From Halospeciosus flavus (GTDB lineage Archaea > Halobacteriota > Halobacteria > Halobacteriales > Halobacteriaceae), in the NCBI RefSeq assembly GCF_029814175.1, contig NZ_CP122312.1:558001-622000 (forward strand): a DNA stretch of 64,000 nt, given 5' to 3'. The stretch's first letter is position 1. Each line of letters opens with the position of its first letter. The position numbers and the translations under genes were made by a program. Shown here piece after piece: positions 51,114 to 58,891 of the stretch. The notes beneath the pieces are model-generated. The model did not search any database. It was not told the DNA's origin and saw only the letters and a list, made by a program, of their open reading frames with translations.

Positions 51114-51404
51114 CTACCGGCGCACGGTGAACGTGTCCTCGCCCGCCGGTTCCTCGTACTCGACCGTCACGTCCGCGACGTCGGCGGCCGGACTGCCGGT
51201 GTGACACCACTCCACCATCGACTCGACGGCCGCCGCCGGTCCCTCGAACACCGCTTCGACGCGGCCGTCGTCGAGGTTGCGGACCCACCCGTCGACACCG
51301 CGTTCGCGGGCCGCGTCGCGTGTGTTCGCACGGTAGTACACTCCCTGTACTGTCCCGGAGACGAACACGTGGGCGCGGACACGCTCGTCGTCGTGCTCGC
51401 TCAT
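51114..51404 (-). CDS. acyP: Acylphosphatase
   Basis: 96 residues. HVFVSGTVQGVYYRANTRDAA holds the catalytic Arg in GVYYR (usual GVFFR), and GWVRNLDDGRVEAVFEG the catalytic Asn. Hydrolyses acyl phosphates. Single gene; upstream 51405-51524 includes AT-rich promoter sequence. Confidence 0.93.
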   Translation of the reverse strand: MSEHDDERVRAHVFVSGTVQGVYYRANTRDAARERGVDGWVRNLDDGRVEAVFEGPAAAVESMVEWCHTGSPAADVADVTVEYEEPAGEDTFTVRR

Positions 51405-51524
51405 GGACGGCGTTTCGACGCGCGGTCAGTTATATACTCGGTTCGAGTACATAAGTGGCCAGTCGGTCGCGACCGCCTGTCGCCGCCACCACGCATATCC
51501 CTCACGAAAGATAACCACGTATCG

Positions 51525-51809
51525 ATGCGACTGCCCGACGTTCGCGAGCACCTCGAACAGGACCAGCAGTATCCGGCCGACCGCGAGACGCTCGTCGAGA
51601 CCTTCGGCGACCTCGAAATCGAGGCGCCCAACGGCGAATCGACGTCCGTCTCGGACGCCCTCGAACGAACCGAGGTGGAGACGTTCCACTCGGTCGACGA
51701 GGCCTACGGGGCGCTCGCCGGCCGACTCGACGAGGCACACATCGGGCGGAAAGCGTACGACGACCGGTCGTCGACCGACCGGCAGGACCGCGAGGAACAG
51801 TCGTTCTGA
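51525..51809 (+). CDS. DUF5789 family protein
   Basis: 94 residues from ATG at 51525. MRLPDVREHLEQDQQYPADRETLVETFGDLEIEAPNGESTSVSDALERTEVETFHSVDEAYGALAG fits the haloarchaeal DUF5789 family. Soluble, acidic, function unknown. Ends next to the convergent glycosylase gene. Confidence 0.78.
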   Translation: MRLPDVREHLEQDQQYPADRETLVETFGDLEIEAPNGESTSVSDALERTEVETFHSVDEAYGALAGRLDEAHIGRKAYDDRSSTDRQDREEQSF

Positions 51810-51810
51810 G

Positions 51811-52698
51811 CTAGGCGTCGCGATTCCGCAGGTAGTGGAAGACGTAGGTCTGTGCGTACCCGGCGTAGGGCCCGAAGCGCTCGCGGATAGCCCGCGAGGT
51901 CTCCCGATAGTTCTCCCGTGCACAGTCGGGGTAGTGGTCTTCGATGGCCGACTGGATCCACGTGTCCAAGGGGACGGCTTCGAGGTGACCGAGCCCGAAG
52001 AGCGCGACGCAGTCGGCCACCTTGTCCCCGACGCCGACGAACTCGGTGAGGGCCTCGCGTGCCTCCTCGTAGGGGAGTCCGCGGACGTCCTCGGCGGTGT
52101 GCTCGCCGGAGGCGACGAGGTCGGCCGTCCGCTGGACGTAGGGGGCGCGGTAGCCGAGGCCAAGGTCGCGTAACTCGCCCTCGGTCGCGTCGGCGAGTGC
52201 CTCGGGCGTCGGGAAGGCGTGGTAGGTCCGGCCCTGGAAAGAGACCGGGTCGCCGTACGTCTCGCGGAGGGCCTGTTGCATCGCGAAGATGCGCTCGACC
52301 CGCATCTGCGCCGAGCAGATGAAGGAGACGAGACAGCCGAAGAACGGGTCGTTGGGGACGCGCATCCCCGGGTAGCGCTCGTAGGCGGCGTCGAGGAGCG
52401 GGTCGTCGGGCGTCGCCTCGGCGATCGCGTCGAGGTCGTCGTCCAGTCGGAGCAGTTCCCGGAGGAGGGGGACGGCGTCGGTCGTCGACTCCCACTCCAG
52501 CGCGCCATCGCGCTGGCGGACGCGGACGACCTCGCCGTCGACGACGGTCGCGTACCAGGCGTCGCCACCGTGGTTGTCCGACTCCGCGTAGGTGCGGCCG
52601 TCCTCGCGCCACCAGAGGTATGTCTGTCCGCTCTCGATCGTCGCCTGTACGTCGACCGGTCCCGGTACGTCGGCGACCGGAATCGCGCCCGTTTCCAT
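51811..52698 (-). CDS. OGG1-type 8-oxoguanine DNA glycosylase
   Basis: 295 residues. An N-terminal OGG_N-like domain (ATIESGQTYLWWRED, GDAWYATVVDGEVVRVRQ), then an HhH-GPD domain with FVGVGDKVADCVALFGLGHLEAVPLDTWI: Lys226 is the Schiff-base lysine and Asp245 the catalytic aspartate. Excises 8-oxoG with lyase activity. Second base-excision glycosylase in the window. Confidence 0.92.
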   Translation of the reverse strand: METGAIPVADVPGPVDVQATIESGQTYLWWREDGRTYAESDNHGGDAWYATVVDGEVVRVRQRDGALEWESTTDAVPLLRELLRLDDDLDAIAEATPDDPLLDAAYERYPGMRVPNDPFFGCLVSFICSAQMRVERIFAMQQALRETYGDPVSFQGRTYHAFPTPEALADATEGELRDLGLGYRAPYVQRTADLVASGEHTAEDVRGLPYEEAREALTEFVGVGDKVADCVALFGLGHLEAVPLDTWIQSAIEDHYPDCARENYRETSRAIRERFGPYAGYAQTYVFHYLRNRDA

Positions 52699-52773
52699 CG
52701 CTCCCGAGTTGGCACTCGGCGCCGAGAAGGCTGTCGATTACTCCGCCGACCCGTGCTAACAGTGGCCACGGAG

Positions 52774-52781
52774 TTTTTGTA
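52774..52781 (+). promoter_or_regulatory. TATA-like box
   Basis: TTTTTGTA lies 22-29 bases before ATG 52803. Confidence 0.4.
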
Positions 52782-52802
52782 GGCGCCCGCGAACACACGT
52801 GT

Positions 52803-53264
52803 ATGGATCGCCGTGTCGTCGTCGAAGCCGCCGTCCCGGTGTACGACGTCTCGTCGCCCGACGAGGCGGTGCGCATCGCCATCGCGAAGACGGGGGAGAT
52901 GCTCAACCCCGACCTCAGCTACGTGGAGATCGAGATGGGTGAACGGACCTGTCCGCACTGCTCGGAGACGCTGGACCCCGCGTTCCTCGCCGCCGACGAG
53001 AGCCTCGTCGCACTCGAACTGGAGATGACCGTCTTCGACGTCGACCGGGACGAACACGCCGCCCGGATCGCCCGCAAGGAGATCGGACAGCGCATGGAGA
53101 ACGTCCCACTCGACGTACTCACGGTCGACGCAGTCGAGGAAATCGAAGCAGGAGCCGGAGGGGAGGGGTCGGCCGCCCCGGACGACGGGACGACGGCCGG
53201 CGCGGCCGGCACGGGAGACGACGCAGACGACCTCCCGGAGTTCGACGACCTGGTCGACGAGTGA
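52803..53264 (+). CDS. UPF0212 (DUF555) family protein
   Basis: 153 residues from ATG at 52803. VVVEAAVPVYDVSSPDEAVRIAIAKTGEMLNPDLSYVEIEMG and a CPHC pair near 40 match UPF0212, an archaeal family of unknown function. The second CxxC is absent, so metal binding is uncertain. Low-complexity Gly/Ala/Asp tail after residue ~115. Confidence 0.85.
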   Translation: MDRRVVVEAAVPVYDVSSPDEAVRIAIAKTGEMLNPDLSYVEIEMGERTCPHCSETLDPAFLAADESLVALELEMTVFDVDRDEHAARIARKEIGQRMENVPLDVLTVDAVEEIEAGAGGEGSAAPDDGTTAGAAGTGDDADDLPEFDDLVDE

Positions 53265-53322
53265 CTGGTGTGGTCGCTACGGGTGGTCGTCAGGAGAGAG
53301 ACGGACTGCAGCAGAATCGGCG

Positions 53323-53562
53323 TTAGTCGGCTTGTGCGGCGACCTTCTCGGTTTCGGCTTCGTCGCCCATCGCGGTGGTGATCCCGTCGGCCAGGGCGAA
53401 GACGGCTGCTTTGTGGTCTGTTTTCGATTTGTGAATCGACGTCGGTCGAACGCCGAGCGAGTCGTACTCGTCGAGCGGTACCTGCCCCTCCTCGTACTCT
53501 TCGTAGTAATTGCTTACTTCTGCGAGAAGGCCGTGCAGGTGGATGAGCTCCTGCTTCTTCAT
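53323..53562 (-). CDS. UPF0058 family protein
   Basis: 79 residues from ATG at 53562 (an upstream start at 53571 adds three). MKKQELIHLHGLLAEVSNYYEEYEEG and HKSKTDHKAAVFALADGIT match UPF0058, small helical archaeal proteins with conserved His/Glu. Function unknown. The 161 bases to the aIF2-beta gene hold only promoter elements. Confidence 0.85.
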   Translation of the reverse strand: MKKQELIHLHGLLAEVSNYYEEYEEGQVPLDEYDSLGVRPTSIHKSKTDHKAAVFALADGITTAMGDEAETEKVAAQAD

Positions 53563-53692
53563 GACAACCATTTCTAACAGCCAGGGGATTATAGTATTAT
53601 CTTGAGGACCGTTAACACGCTCTAGCTCTTCTGTTCTCGGCTAATACGTCGAAAACTACCGGCCACCGTCGGCGGCGATCCGACGCTGAAAA

Positions 53693-53700
53693 GCTTTTAC
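53693..53700 (+). promoter_or_regulatory. TATA-like box of the aIF2-beta gene
   Basis: GCTTTTAC is 24-31 bases upstream of ATG 53724. Confidence 0.5.
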
Positions 53701-53723
53701 GGGAGCCAACCCACCGTTCGAAC

Positions 53724-54122
53724 ATGGACTACGAAGAGCAACTCGACCGCGCGCTGGAGGAGAAACCGGACATCGCCGGCGAGGAGAGTCGCTTCGAGGT
53801 CCCTGACCCGACGGTCCGCAAGGAGGGGAACGTCACGGTGTACGAGAACTTCCAGGCGACGCTCGACCGCCTCGGTCGCGAGGAGGACCACGTACTGAAG
53901 TTCATCCAGAACGAGCTCGGGACCGCCGCACAGATCGACGAGAAGGGACGGGCGCGGCTCACCGGCGAGTTCGACCAGGACCGGGTCGCCGACGTCCTCG
54001 ACGAGTACGTCGAGAAGTACGTCGCCTGTCCGGAGTGCGGGCTTCCGGACACGAAACTCGAGACCGAGAACGACGTCGAACGCCTCAAGTGTGAGGCGTG
54101 TGGCGCCCGTTCCGCCGTCTAG
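53724..54122 (+). CDS. Translation initiation factor aIF2 beta subunit
   Basis: 132 residues. Central alpha-beta domain (RKEGNVTVYENFQATLDRLGREEDHVLKFIQNELGTAAQIDEKGRARLTGEF) and a C-terminal zinc ribbon CPECG...CEACG. Part of the heterotrimer delivering initiator tRNA. Overlaps the next, convergent gene by 4 bases. Confidence 0.95.
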   Translation: MDYEEQLDRALEEKPDIAGEESRFEVPDPTVRKEGNVTVYENFQATLDRLGREEDHVLKFIQNELGTAAQIDEKGRARLTGEFDQDRVADVLDEYVEKYVACPECGLPDTKLETENDVERLKCEACGARSAV

Positions 54123-54304
54123 GACTTCAGACGCTTCAGGTTCTCGAGGTCGCGGTTCGTCCGCGTGAACTCGGCCGTCCGGCGTGTCGCGTGACAGTCC
54201 GGACAGCTGTAGTTTTCGTCGACCTCGGGGAGTTCGCTCGGCGTCATCTCCCACTTCTTGTTACACTCGGGACAGAGTAGCTGCACGTACGCCTCGTGTG
54301 CCAT
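54119..54304 (-). CDS. Small zinc-ribbon protein
   Basis: 61 residues. AYVQLLCPECNKKWEMTPSELPEVDENYSCPDCHATRRTAEF carries two CxxC pairs that form a zinc ribbon; basic C-terminus LENLKRLKS. Probable nucleic-acid-binding protein of a haloarchaeal family (I recall DUF7836, unverified). Confidence 0.75.
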   Translation of the reverse strand: MAHEAYVQLLCPECNKKWEMTPSELPEVDENYSCPDCHATRRTAEFTRTNRDLENLKRLKS

Positions 54305-54348
54305 GGTTGCGTGTGGGTGTGGTGTCGGGAAAAAGATTTCCGCCGGGA

Positions 54349-54747
54349 TTACTCCTCGGGGTAGTAGTCCTCGCCGATCAGCTCGAAGAGGTCGTCGTAG
54401 TCCTCGGGGAGCTGATCTTTGACCTCCTCCAGTTCGTTCTCGGAGGTCGTCTCGCTGACGACATCCATGACGACCTGACCGTAGTAGTTGGCGTCGGCCT
54501 GCTCGGCGTTGGCGCGCTCGGCGACCCGCTGGACGAAGTGCTGGTAGTCAAAGATCTGACCGGAGTCCGCGTCGTGGATGAACCAGTCGATCTCAAGCGG
54601 GAGTTCGGCGGCGAGGTCGGACGCCTCACCCGGCTGCAGACGCTCACCCAGCGTCGTGAGGACGGCGCGCGTTACGCGAATCGCGCGGCCGCGAGTGGGG
54701 AGTTCCGCACGGTGCTGGACTCGTCCTACGAATTCGTCGTGCTTCAT
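54349..54747 (-). CDS. DUF2267 domain protein (second copy)
   Basis: 132 residues from ATG at 54747. MKHDEFVGRVQHRAELPTRGRAIRVTRAVLTTLGERLQPGEASDLAAELPLEIDWF, the DUF2267 core, then FDYQHFVQRVAERANAEQADANYYGQVVMDVV. Relative of the protein at 8688-9080. Unknown function. Confidence 0.8.
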   Translation of the reverse strand: MKHDEFVGRVQHRAELPTRGRAIRVTRAVLTTLGERLQPGEASDLAAELPLEIDWFIHDADSGQIFDYQHFVQRVAERANAEQADANYYGQVVMDVVSETTSENELEEVKDQLPEDYDDLFELIGEDYYPEE

Positions 54748-54813
54748 GTCCACTCGGTGCTTCCCCCGGCTCTCTGTTATTAGTAATGGCCGGGTCACCC
54801 CGAGTGACTGCCG

Positions 54814-55446
54814 TCACCCGCGCTCCTCGGCGTCGAGGTACGTCATCGCCTCCTCGTCGGTCACCTGCGAGAAGTCGCGGTAGAAGCGGCCGACGGCCCC
54901 GAAGTGCTCGGGCGACTGGAGACACACGACGTCGTCGACGAGGCTTTCGAGGGCCGCGAGGGTCTCCGGCGGGCCGACCGGGACCGCGATGGTGACGTAC
55001 GTCGCTCCCTCGTCTTTCGCGGCCATCGCGCAGGCCCGGATGGTCGCACCGGTCGCGACACCGTCGTCGACGATGACGACGCGCTTTCCCTCCAGGTCGG
55101 GCGCGGGCCAGTCGCGGTAGGTGTCGACCTTCTGTTTCGCCGTCTCAGCCGCCTGTTCGCGCTCGGCCTCGATGTACGCCTCGTCGACGCCGAGGCGCTC
55201 GACCAGGTCGTCGTTCACCCAGACCGACCCCGTGCTCGCGGCCGCACCGATGGCGAGCTCGGGGTTCTCGGGCGCACCCAGTTTCTTCGCCGCGACGATG
55301 TCGAGCGGCGCGTCGAGTGCGTCGGCCACCGCGCGGCCGAGCGGGAGGCCCCCGCGCGGGACGGCGAGGACGATATCCGCCTCCACGCCCTCCTCGCGAA
55401 GTCGGTCGGCGAGCCGTTCGCCGGCGTCAGTTCGGTCCTCGAACAT
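54814..55446 (-). CDS. Phosphoribosyltransferase-domain protein
   Basis: 210 residues. FEDRTDAGERLADRL start and the PRPP motif VVIVDDGVATGAT (near 123) identify a type I PRTase of the ComF/YhfF-like group often annotated simply as phosphoribosyltransferase. Substrate base unknown. Confidence 0.85.
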   Translation of the reverse strand: MFEDRTDAGERLADRLREEGVEADIVLAVPRGGLPLGRAVADALDAPLDIVAAKKLGAPENPELAIGAAASTGSVWVNDDLVERLGVDEAYIEAEREQAAETAKQKVDTYRDWPAPDLEGKRVVIVDDGVATGATIRACAMAAKDEGATYVTIAVPVGPPETLAALESLVDDVVCLQSPEHFGAVGRFYRDFSQVTDEEAMTYLDAEERG

Positions 55447-55494
55447 GTGTGGGAGTGCGTCCCGACCCGCAGTAAGCGTGGGGGCCAGTCGACC

Positions 55495-55779
55495 TCAGAC
55501 CGTGAAGAGGTGCCCCTCCTCGGGGACCGAGAAGAGGCCGATGCGCGCACCCGCGTCCATCCACGCGTGGCCGTAAGAGAAGGAGGCGAGCGCGTTCACG
55601 GGGTCGTCGTTGTCCCGGAAGTGGCGGCCGTCCTCCAGGTAGGAGCGGGCCATCTCCTCGTACTCGGCGGCGGACTCGGCGAGCGGCGTCCCCTCGGGTG
55701 CGACGGGTTCGGCGGCGTCGAGCGCCTCCGCGAGCAGCGCCTCGTAGCGGTCCATCTTCTCGTGCAGGTCGGCGGGCAT
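55495..55779 (-). CDS. DUF357 domain protein
   Basis: 94 residues from ATG at 55779. Helical: LHEKMDRYEALLAEALDAAEPVAPEGTPLAESAAEYEEMARSYLEDGRHFRDNDDPVNALASFSYGHAWMDAGARIGLF is the DUF357 pattern. Same strand as the PRTase, 48 bases upstream. Unknown function. Confidence 0.85.
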   Translation of the reverse strand: MPADLHEKMDRYEALLAEALDAAEPVAPEGTPLAESAAEYEEMARSYLEDGRHFRDNDDPVNALASFSYGHAWMDAGARIGLFSVPEEGHLFTV

Positions 55780-55856
55780 GGGTGAGGTGAGGGGCGAGTT
55801 CCGGGTAAGCGCTTCGTCCCGTGTCGTTAAGCCACTCGCCGTCGCACTCCGGGACG

Positions 55857-56558
55857 ATGTCGCTCCCTCCCGGCCGCGACGTCTCGCTCCCCGAGCGCGA
55901 ACCGAAGGTTGTCGACCTCGACGCCGACGACGGGGCGGCGGTCGAAGCCCTCGGTTCGTCGACCGCCAGGCACATCGTCGACGCGCTCCGCGGGGCCCCG
56001 GCGACGCCGCCCGAACTCGCCGACACGACCGACACCACCGCACAGAACGTCCACTACCACCTCTCGCGACTCGAAGACGCGGACGTCGTGACGGCCGTCG
56101 ACACCGTCTACTCGGAGAAGGGGACCGAGATGACCGTCTACGCCCCCGCGGGCGACCCGCTCGTGCTCGTCGCCGGCGACGAGGACCCGGCCGAACTCGA
56201 ACGAATACTCTCGCGGGCGCTTGGCGCCGTCGCCGCGCTGGCGGGACTCGCGGTAGTCGTCGAGTACGCCCTCCCCGACGCACAGGTGGTTCCGACTCCC
56301 GGTGGTGCCGCCGGTGGCCCCACGCTCGTCGGCCCGCCGCCCGTCGGCCTCTGGGTGTTCCTCGCCGGACTGTCAGTGGTCGTCGCCTGGGCCGGCTGGG
56401 TCGCGCTCCGGCACCGGACCGGCGACGCCGAAGCCGACGATACCCGAGACGAGCGCGAGGCCGAGGTAGACGCCGAGGACGAGACCCGCGACCGGCGGCC
56501 AGACGGGTGCGACGGCCGCGACGACGGTCCCGAGACAGACGACGGCGACGACCCGTAA
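55857..56558 (+). CDS. ArsR-type winged-helix regulator with membrane anchor
   Basis: 233 residues from ATG at 55857. The wHTH (about 30-100) reads GSSTARHIVDALRGAPATPPELADTTDTTAQNVHYHLSRLEDADVV. Two transmembrane helices (~118-140 and 160-184) follow, then an acidic hydrophilic tail. Membrane-tethered transcription factors of this kind are common in haloarchaea. Its last 186 bases overlap the convergent gene at 56373. Confidence 0.82.
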   Translation: MSLPPGRDVSLPEREPKVVDLDADDGAAVEALGSSTARHIVDALRGAPATPPELADTTDTTAQNVHYHLSRLEDADVVTAVDTVYSEKGTEMTVYAPAGDPLVLVAGDEDPAELERILSRALGAVAALAGLAVVVEYALPDAQVVPTPGGAAGGPTLVGPPPVGLWVFLAGLSVVVAWAGWVALRHRTGDAEADDTRDEREAEVDAEDETRDRRPDGCDGRDDGPETDDGDDP

Positions 56559-57329
56559 CGAGAGCCGTGCAGCGTGGGCAGAGACGGCTCCCGCCCCGAG
56601 CGTCCCCGCTCCGAGGACGACGTGGAGGACGTTCACGACGAATTGCGTCGTCCCGGCGGTGTGGATGTAGGTCGATGCGATGCCGTCGTACCATAGCAGG
56701 AGACCAGGAGCACCCACTCCCACGAGGACGAGACCGACGATGCCCGCGACGAGACGGTGAGGCGAGACGTCGAGGCGACTTCTAGGGGTGACGTCGGCGC
56801 TGGCTTCGGCCGGACGGGCGAGTCGGGTGGCGACGGCGACCCAGGCGAGGCCGTAGACGCCGACACCCACTCCGAGCGCGGGCGTCATGAGTGCGTTCAC
56901 GAGCAGACTCGCGGGGAGAGCGAGGGCGAACGCGACGGCGAGCGGCGTCCCGACCACGCCACAGTTCCGGAGCGCGAGCGCCAGCGAGACGGTCCCGGCC
57001 CAGAGCGAGAAGACGCCGACGCCGGCGGGAATCGCGAGGACGAGCGCGCCGAGTGGCTGGGTCCCGAAGTCGGTCGTCGCGTAGAGGAGCGCCGGCACGA
57101 AGACGAAGCAGAGTCCCAGCGCGGAGAGGGCGACGCCCACGCGGCCGGCAGTCCCGTACGCCTCGCGGTAGCGCGACCAGACTTCGAGGACGCCGAACCC
57201 GAGGAGTGGCGGGATGAGCGGTGCGAGGAGGACGACAGTCGGGAGCGGGCCGTCGAGGGCGGGTAGGGCCGTCCAGAGGAGTCCCCCGAGCGCGGCGAGG
57301 AGGGCGTTCCGTGTTCGCGGGTCGGGCAT
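56373..57329 (-). CDS. Polytopic membrane protein, function unknown
   Basis: 318 residues from ATG at 57329. About nine hydrophobic segments with few polar motifs; HTAGTTQFVVNVLHVVLGAG and YDGIASTYIHTAGTTQ are the most distinctive loops. Family not recognised. Shares 186 bases with the regulator on the other strand. Confidence 0.7.
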   Translation of the reverse strand: MPDPRTRNALLAALGGLLWTALPALDGPLPTVVLLAPLIPPLLGFGVLEVWSRYREAYGTAGRVGVALSALGLCFVFVPALLYATTDFGTQPLGALVLAIPAGVGVFSLWAGTVSLALALRNCGVVGTPLAVAFALALPASLLVNALMTPALGVGVGVYGLAWVAVATRLARPAEASADVTPRSRLDVSPHRLVAGIVGLVLVGVGAPGLLLWYDGIASTYIHTAGTTQFVVNVLHVVLGAGTLGAGAVSAHAARLSLRVVAVVCLGTVVAAVAPVWPPVAGLVLGVYLGLALVSGIVGFGVAGPVPERDPAGPGDDH

Positions 57330-57449
57330 CACTGCGTCCTTCGGCGACGCGGGCCGAGTAGCTTCGGGAGCCACAAACGCGCGTTTGAAACACCGGCCAT
57401 CTTCCCTTCCAGCGCAACCTACAAACCGCTGAGTCACCCACTTCTACGC

Positions 57450-58778
57450 ATGAGTGACGAGCCCCGTGTAGAGATCTACACGAAGACACAGTGTCCCTAC
57501 TGCGAGAAGGCGAAGGACCTCTTCGACAGCAAGGGCGTCGACTACGAGACGTACAACGTCACGGGCGACGAGGAGCTGTTCGAGGAGATGAAGGAGCGGG
57601 CGAACGGCCGCGAGACCGCACCCGAGGTCTTCATCGACGACGAACTCGTCGGTGGGTGGGACGACACCCATGAACTCGACCAGCAGGGCGAACTCGACGA
57701 GAAACTCGGTATCGCCGACGGCGGTGAAGAAGTCGAGGAGCACCGTCGCCTCATCATCGCGGGGACGGGCATCTCCGCACTGAGCGCCGGCATCTACGCC
57801 GCCCGCTCGAACAACGACCCGCTGCTGTTCGAGGGCGACGAGCCCGGCGGCCAACTCACCCTCACCACCGAAGTCGAGAACTACCCCGGCTTCCCCGAGG
57901 GCATCTCCGGGCCGGAGCTCATCAACAACATGAAAGAGCAGGCCAAGCGCTTCGGCGCGGAGATCGAACACGGTGTCGTCGAGTCGGTCGACGACTCCCA
58001 GCGCCTCTTCCGCGTCGAACTCTCGAACGGCGACGTCTACACCGCCGACGCCGTTATCGCCGCCTCCGGTGCGTCCGCCCGCACGCTCGGCATCCCCGGC
58101 GAGGACGAACTGATGGGCTACGGCGTCTCCACCTGCGCGACGTGTGACGGCGCGTTCTTCCGCGGCGAGGACATGGTCGTCGTCGGCGGCGGCGACGCCG
58201 CGGTCGAGGAGGCCAACTTCCTCACGAAGTTCGCGGACACCGTCTACCTCGTCCACCGCCGCGACCAACTCCGCGCTGAGGACTACTGGCAGGAGCGTCT
58301 CGAAGAGAAGGTCGAGGCCGGCGACATCGAGGTCCTCTGGAATACCGAGGCGACCGAGGTCCACGGCTCGGCCGACGAGGGTGTCGACCACGTCTCGCTC
58401 GTCCGCCACCCCGAGGGTCACCCCAAGCGCAAGCAGGAAGAGGGTGAGGACGTCGAGGAGTTCGAACTCGACGTCGGCGCCTTCTTCGTCGCCATCGGCC
58501 ACACGCCGAACACGGGCTACCTCGAAGACACCGGCGTCGAACTCGACGAGGACGGCTACATCGTCACGAAGGGCGGCCGTGGCGGCGGCCAGACGAAGAC
58601 CGACGTCGAGGGCATCTTCGGCGCCGGAGACGTCGTCGACTTCCACTACCAGCAGGCCGCGACCGCGTCCGGCGACGGTGTGAAGGCCGCGCTCGACGCC
58701 GACGAGTGGTTGGAGAGCGAGGTCCCCCGGGCCGGAGCGGAGGGCGCGGAAGCGCCCGAAACGCCCGCGGACGACTGA
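57450..58778 (+). CDS. Glutaredoxin-thioredoxin reductase fusion
   Basis: 442 residues. Residues 1-90 are glutaredoxin-like: IYTKTQCPYCEKAKDLF (Cys15, Cys18) and TAPEVFIDDELVGGWDD. Residues ~98-430 are an FAD/NAD(P) thioredoxin reductase with IIAGTGISALSAG (FAD), VSTCATCDGAFF (Cys229, Cys232), VVVGGGDAAVEEA (NADPH loop) and GIFGAGDVVD. The glutaredoxin module could hand electrons directly to glutathione-like thiols or targets. Divergent from the membrane protein. Confidence 0.93.
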   Translation: MSDEPRVEIYTKTQCPYCEKAKDLFDSKGVDYETYNVTGDEELFEEMKERANGRETAPEVFIDDELVGGWDDTHELDQQGELDEKLGIADGGEEVEEHRRLIIAGTGISALSAGIYAARSNNDPLLFEGDEPGGQLTLTTEVENYPGFPEGISGPELINNMKEQAKRFGAEIEHGVVESVDDSQRLFRVELSNGDVYTADAVIAASGASARTLGIPGEDELMGYGVSTCATCDGAFFRGEDMVVVGGGDAAVEEANFLTKFADTVYLVHRRDQLRAEDYWQERLEEKVEAGDIEVLWNTEATEVHGSADEGVDHVSLVRHPEGHPKRKQEEGEDVEEFELDVGAFFVAIGHTPNTGYLEDTGVELDEDGYIVTKGGRGGGQTKTDVEGIFGAGDVVDFHYQQAATASGDGVKAALDADEWLESEVPRAGAEGAEAPETPADD

Positions 58779-58780
58779 GA

Positions 58781-58822
58781 CGAGATTCGGAACGAGCGAC
58801 CAGCGGGAGCGAGTGAGAATCT
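58781..58822. repeat. 42-base palindromic element, copy 2
   Basis: GAGATTC and GAATCTC arms around the same core as 42739-42780; the two differ only at a few central bases. It lies 2 bases after the reductase stop and may act as its terminator. Confidence 0.75.
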
Positions 58823-58891
58823 CGCTCGCCGGTCATCGGTGGGTTTGAAGACTCGCTCGCTCGTCGGTCGCACCAAGAGGGGTTTTCTCAC

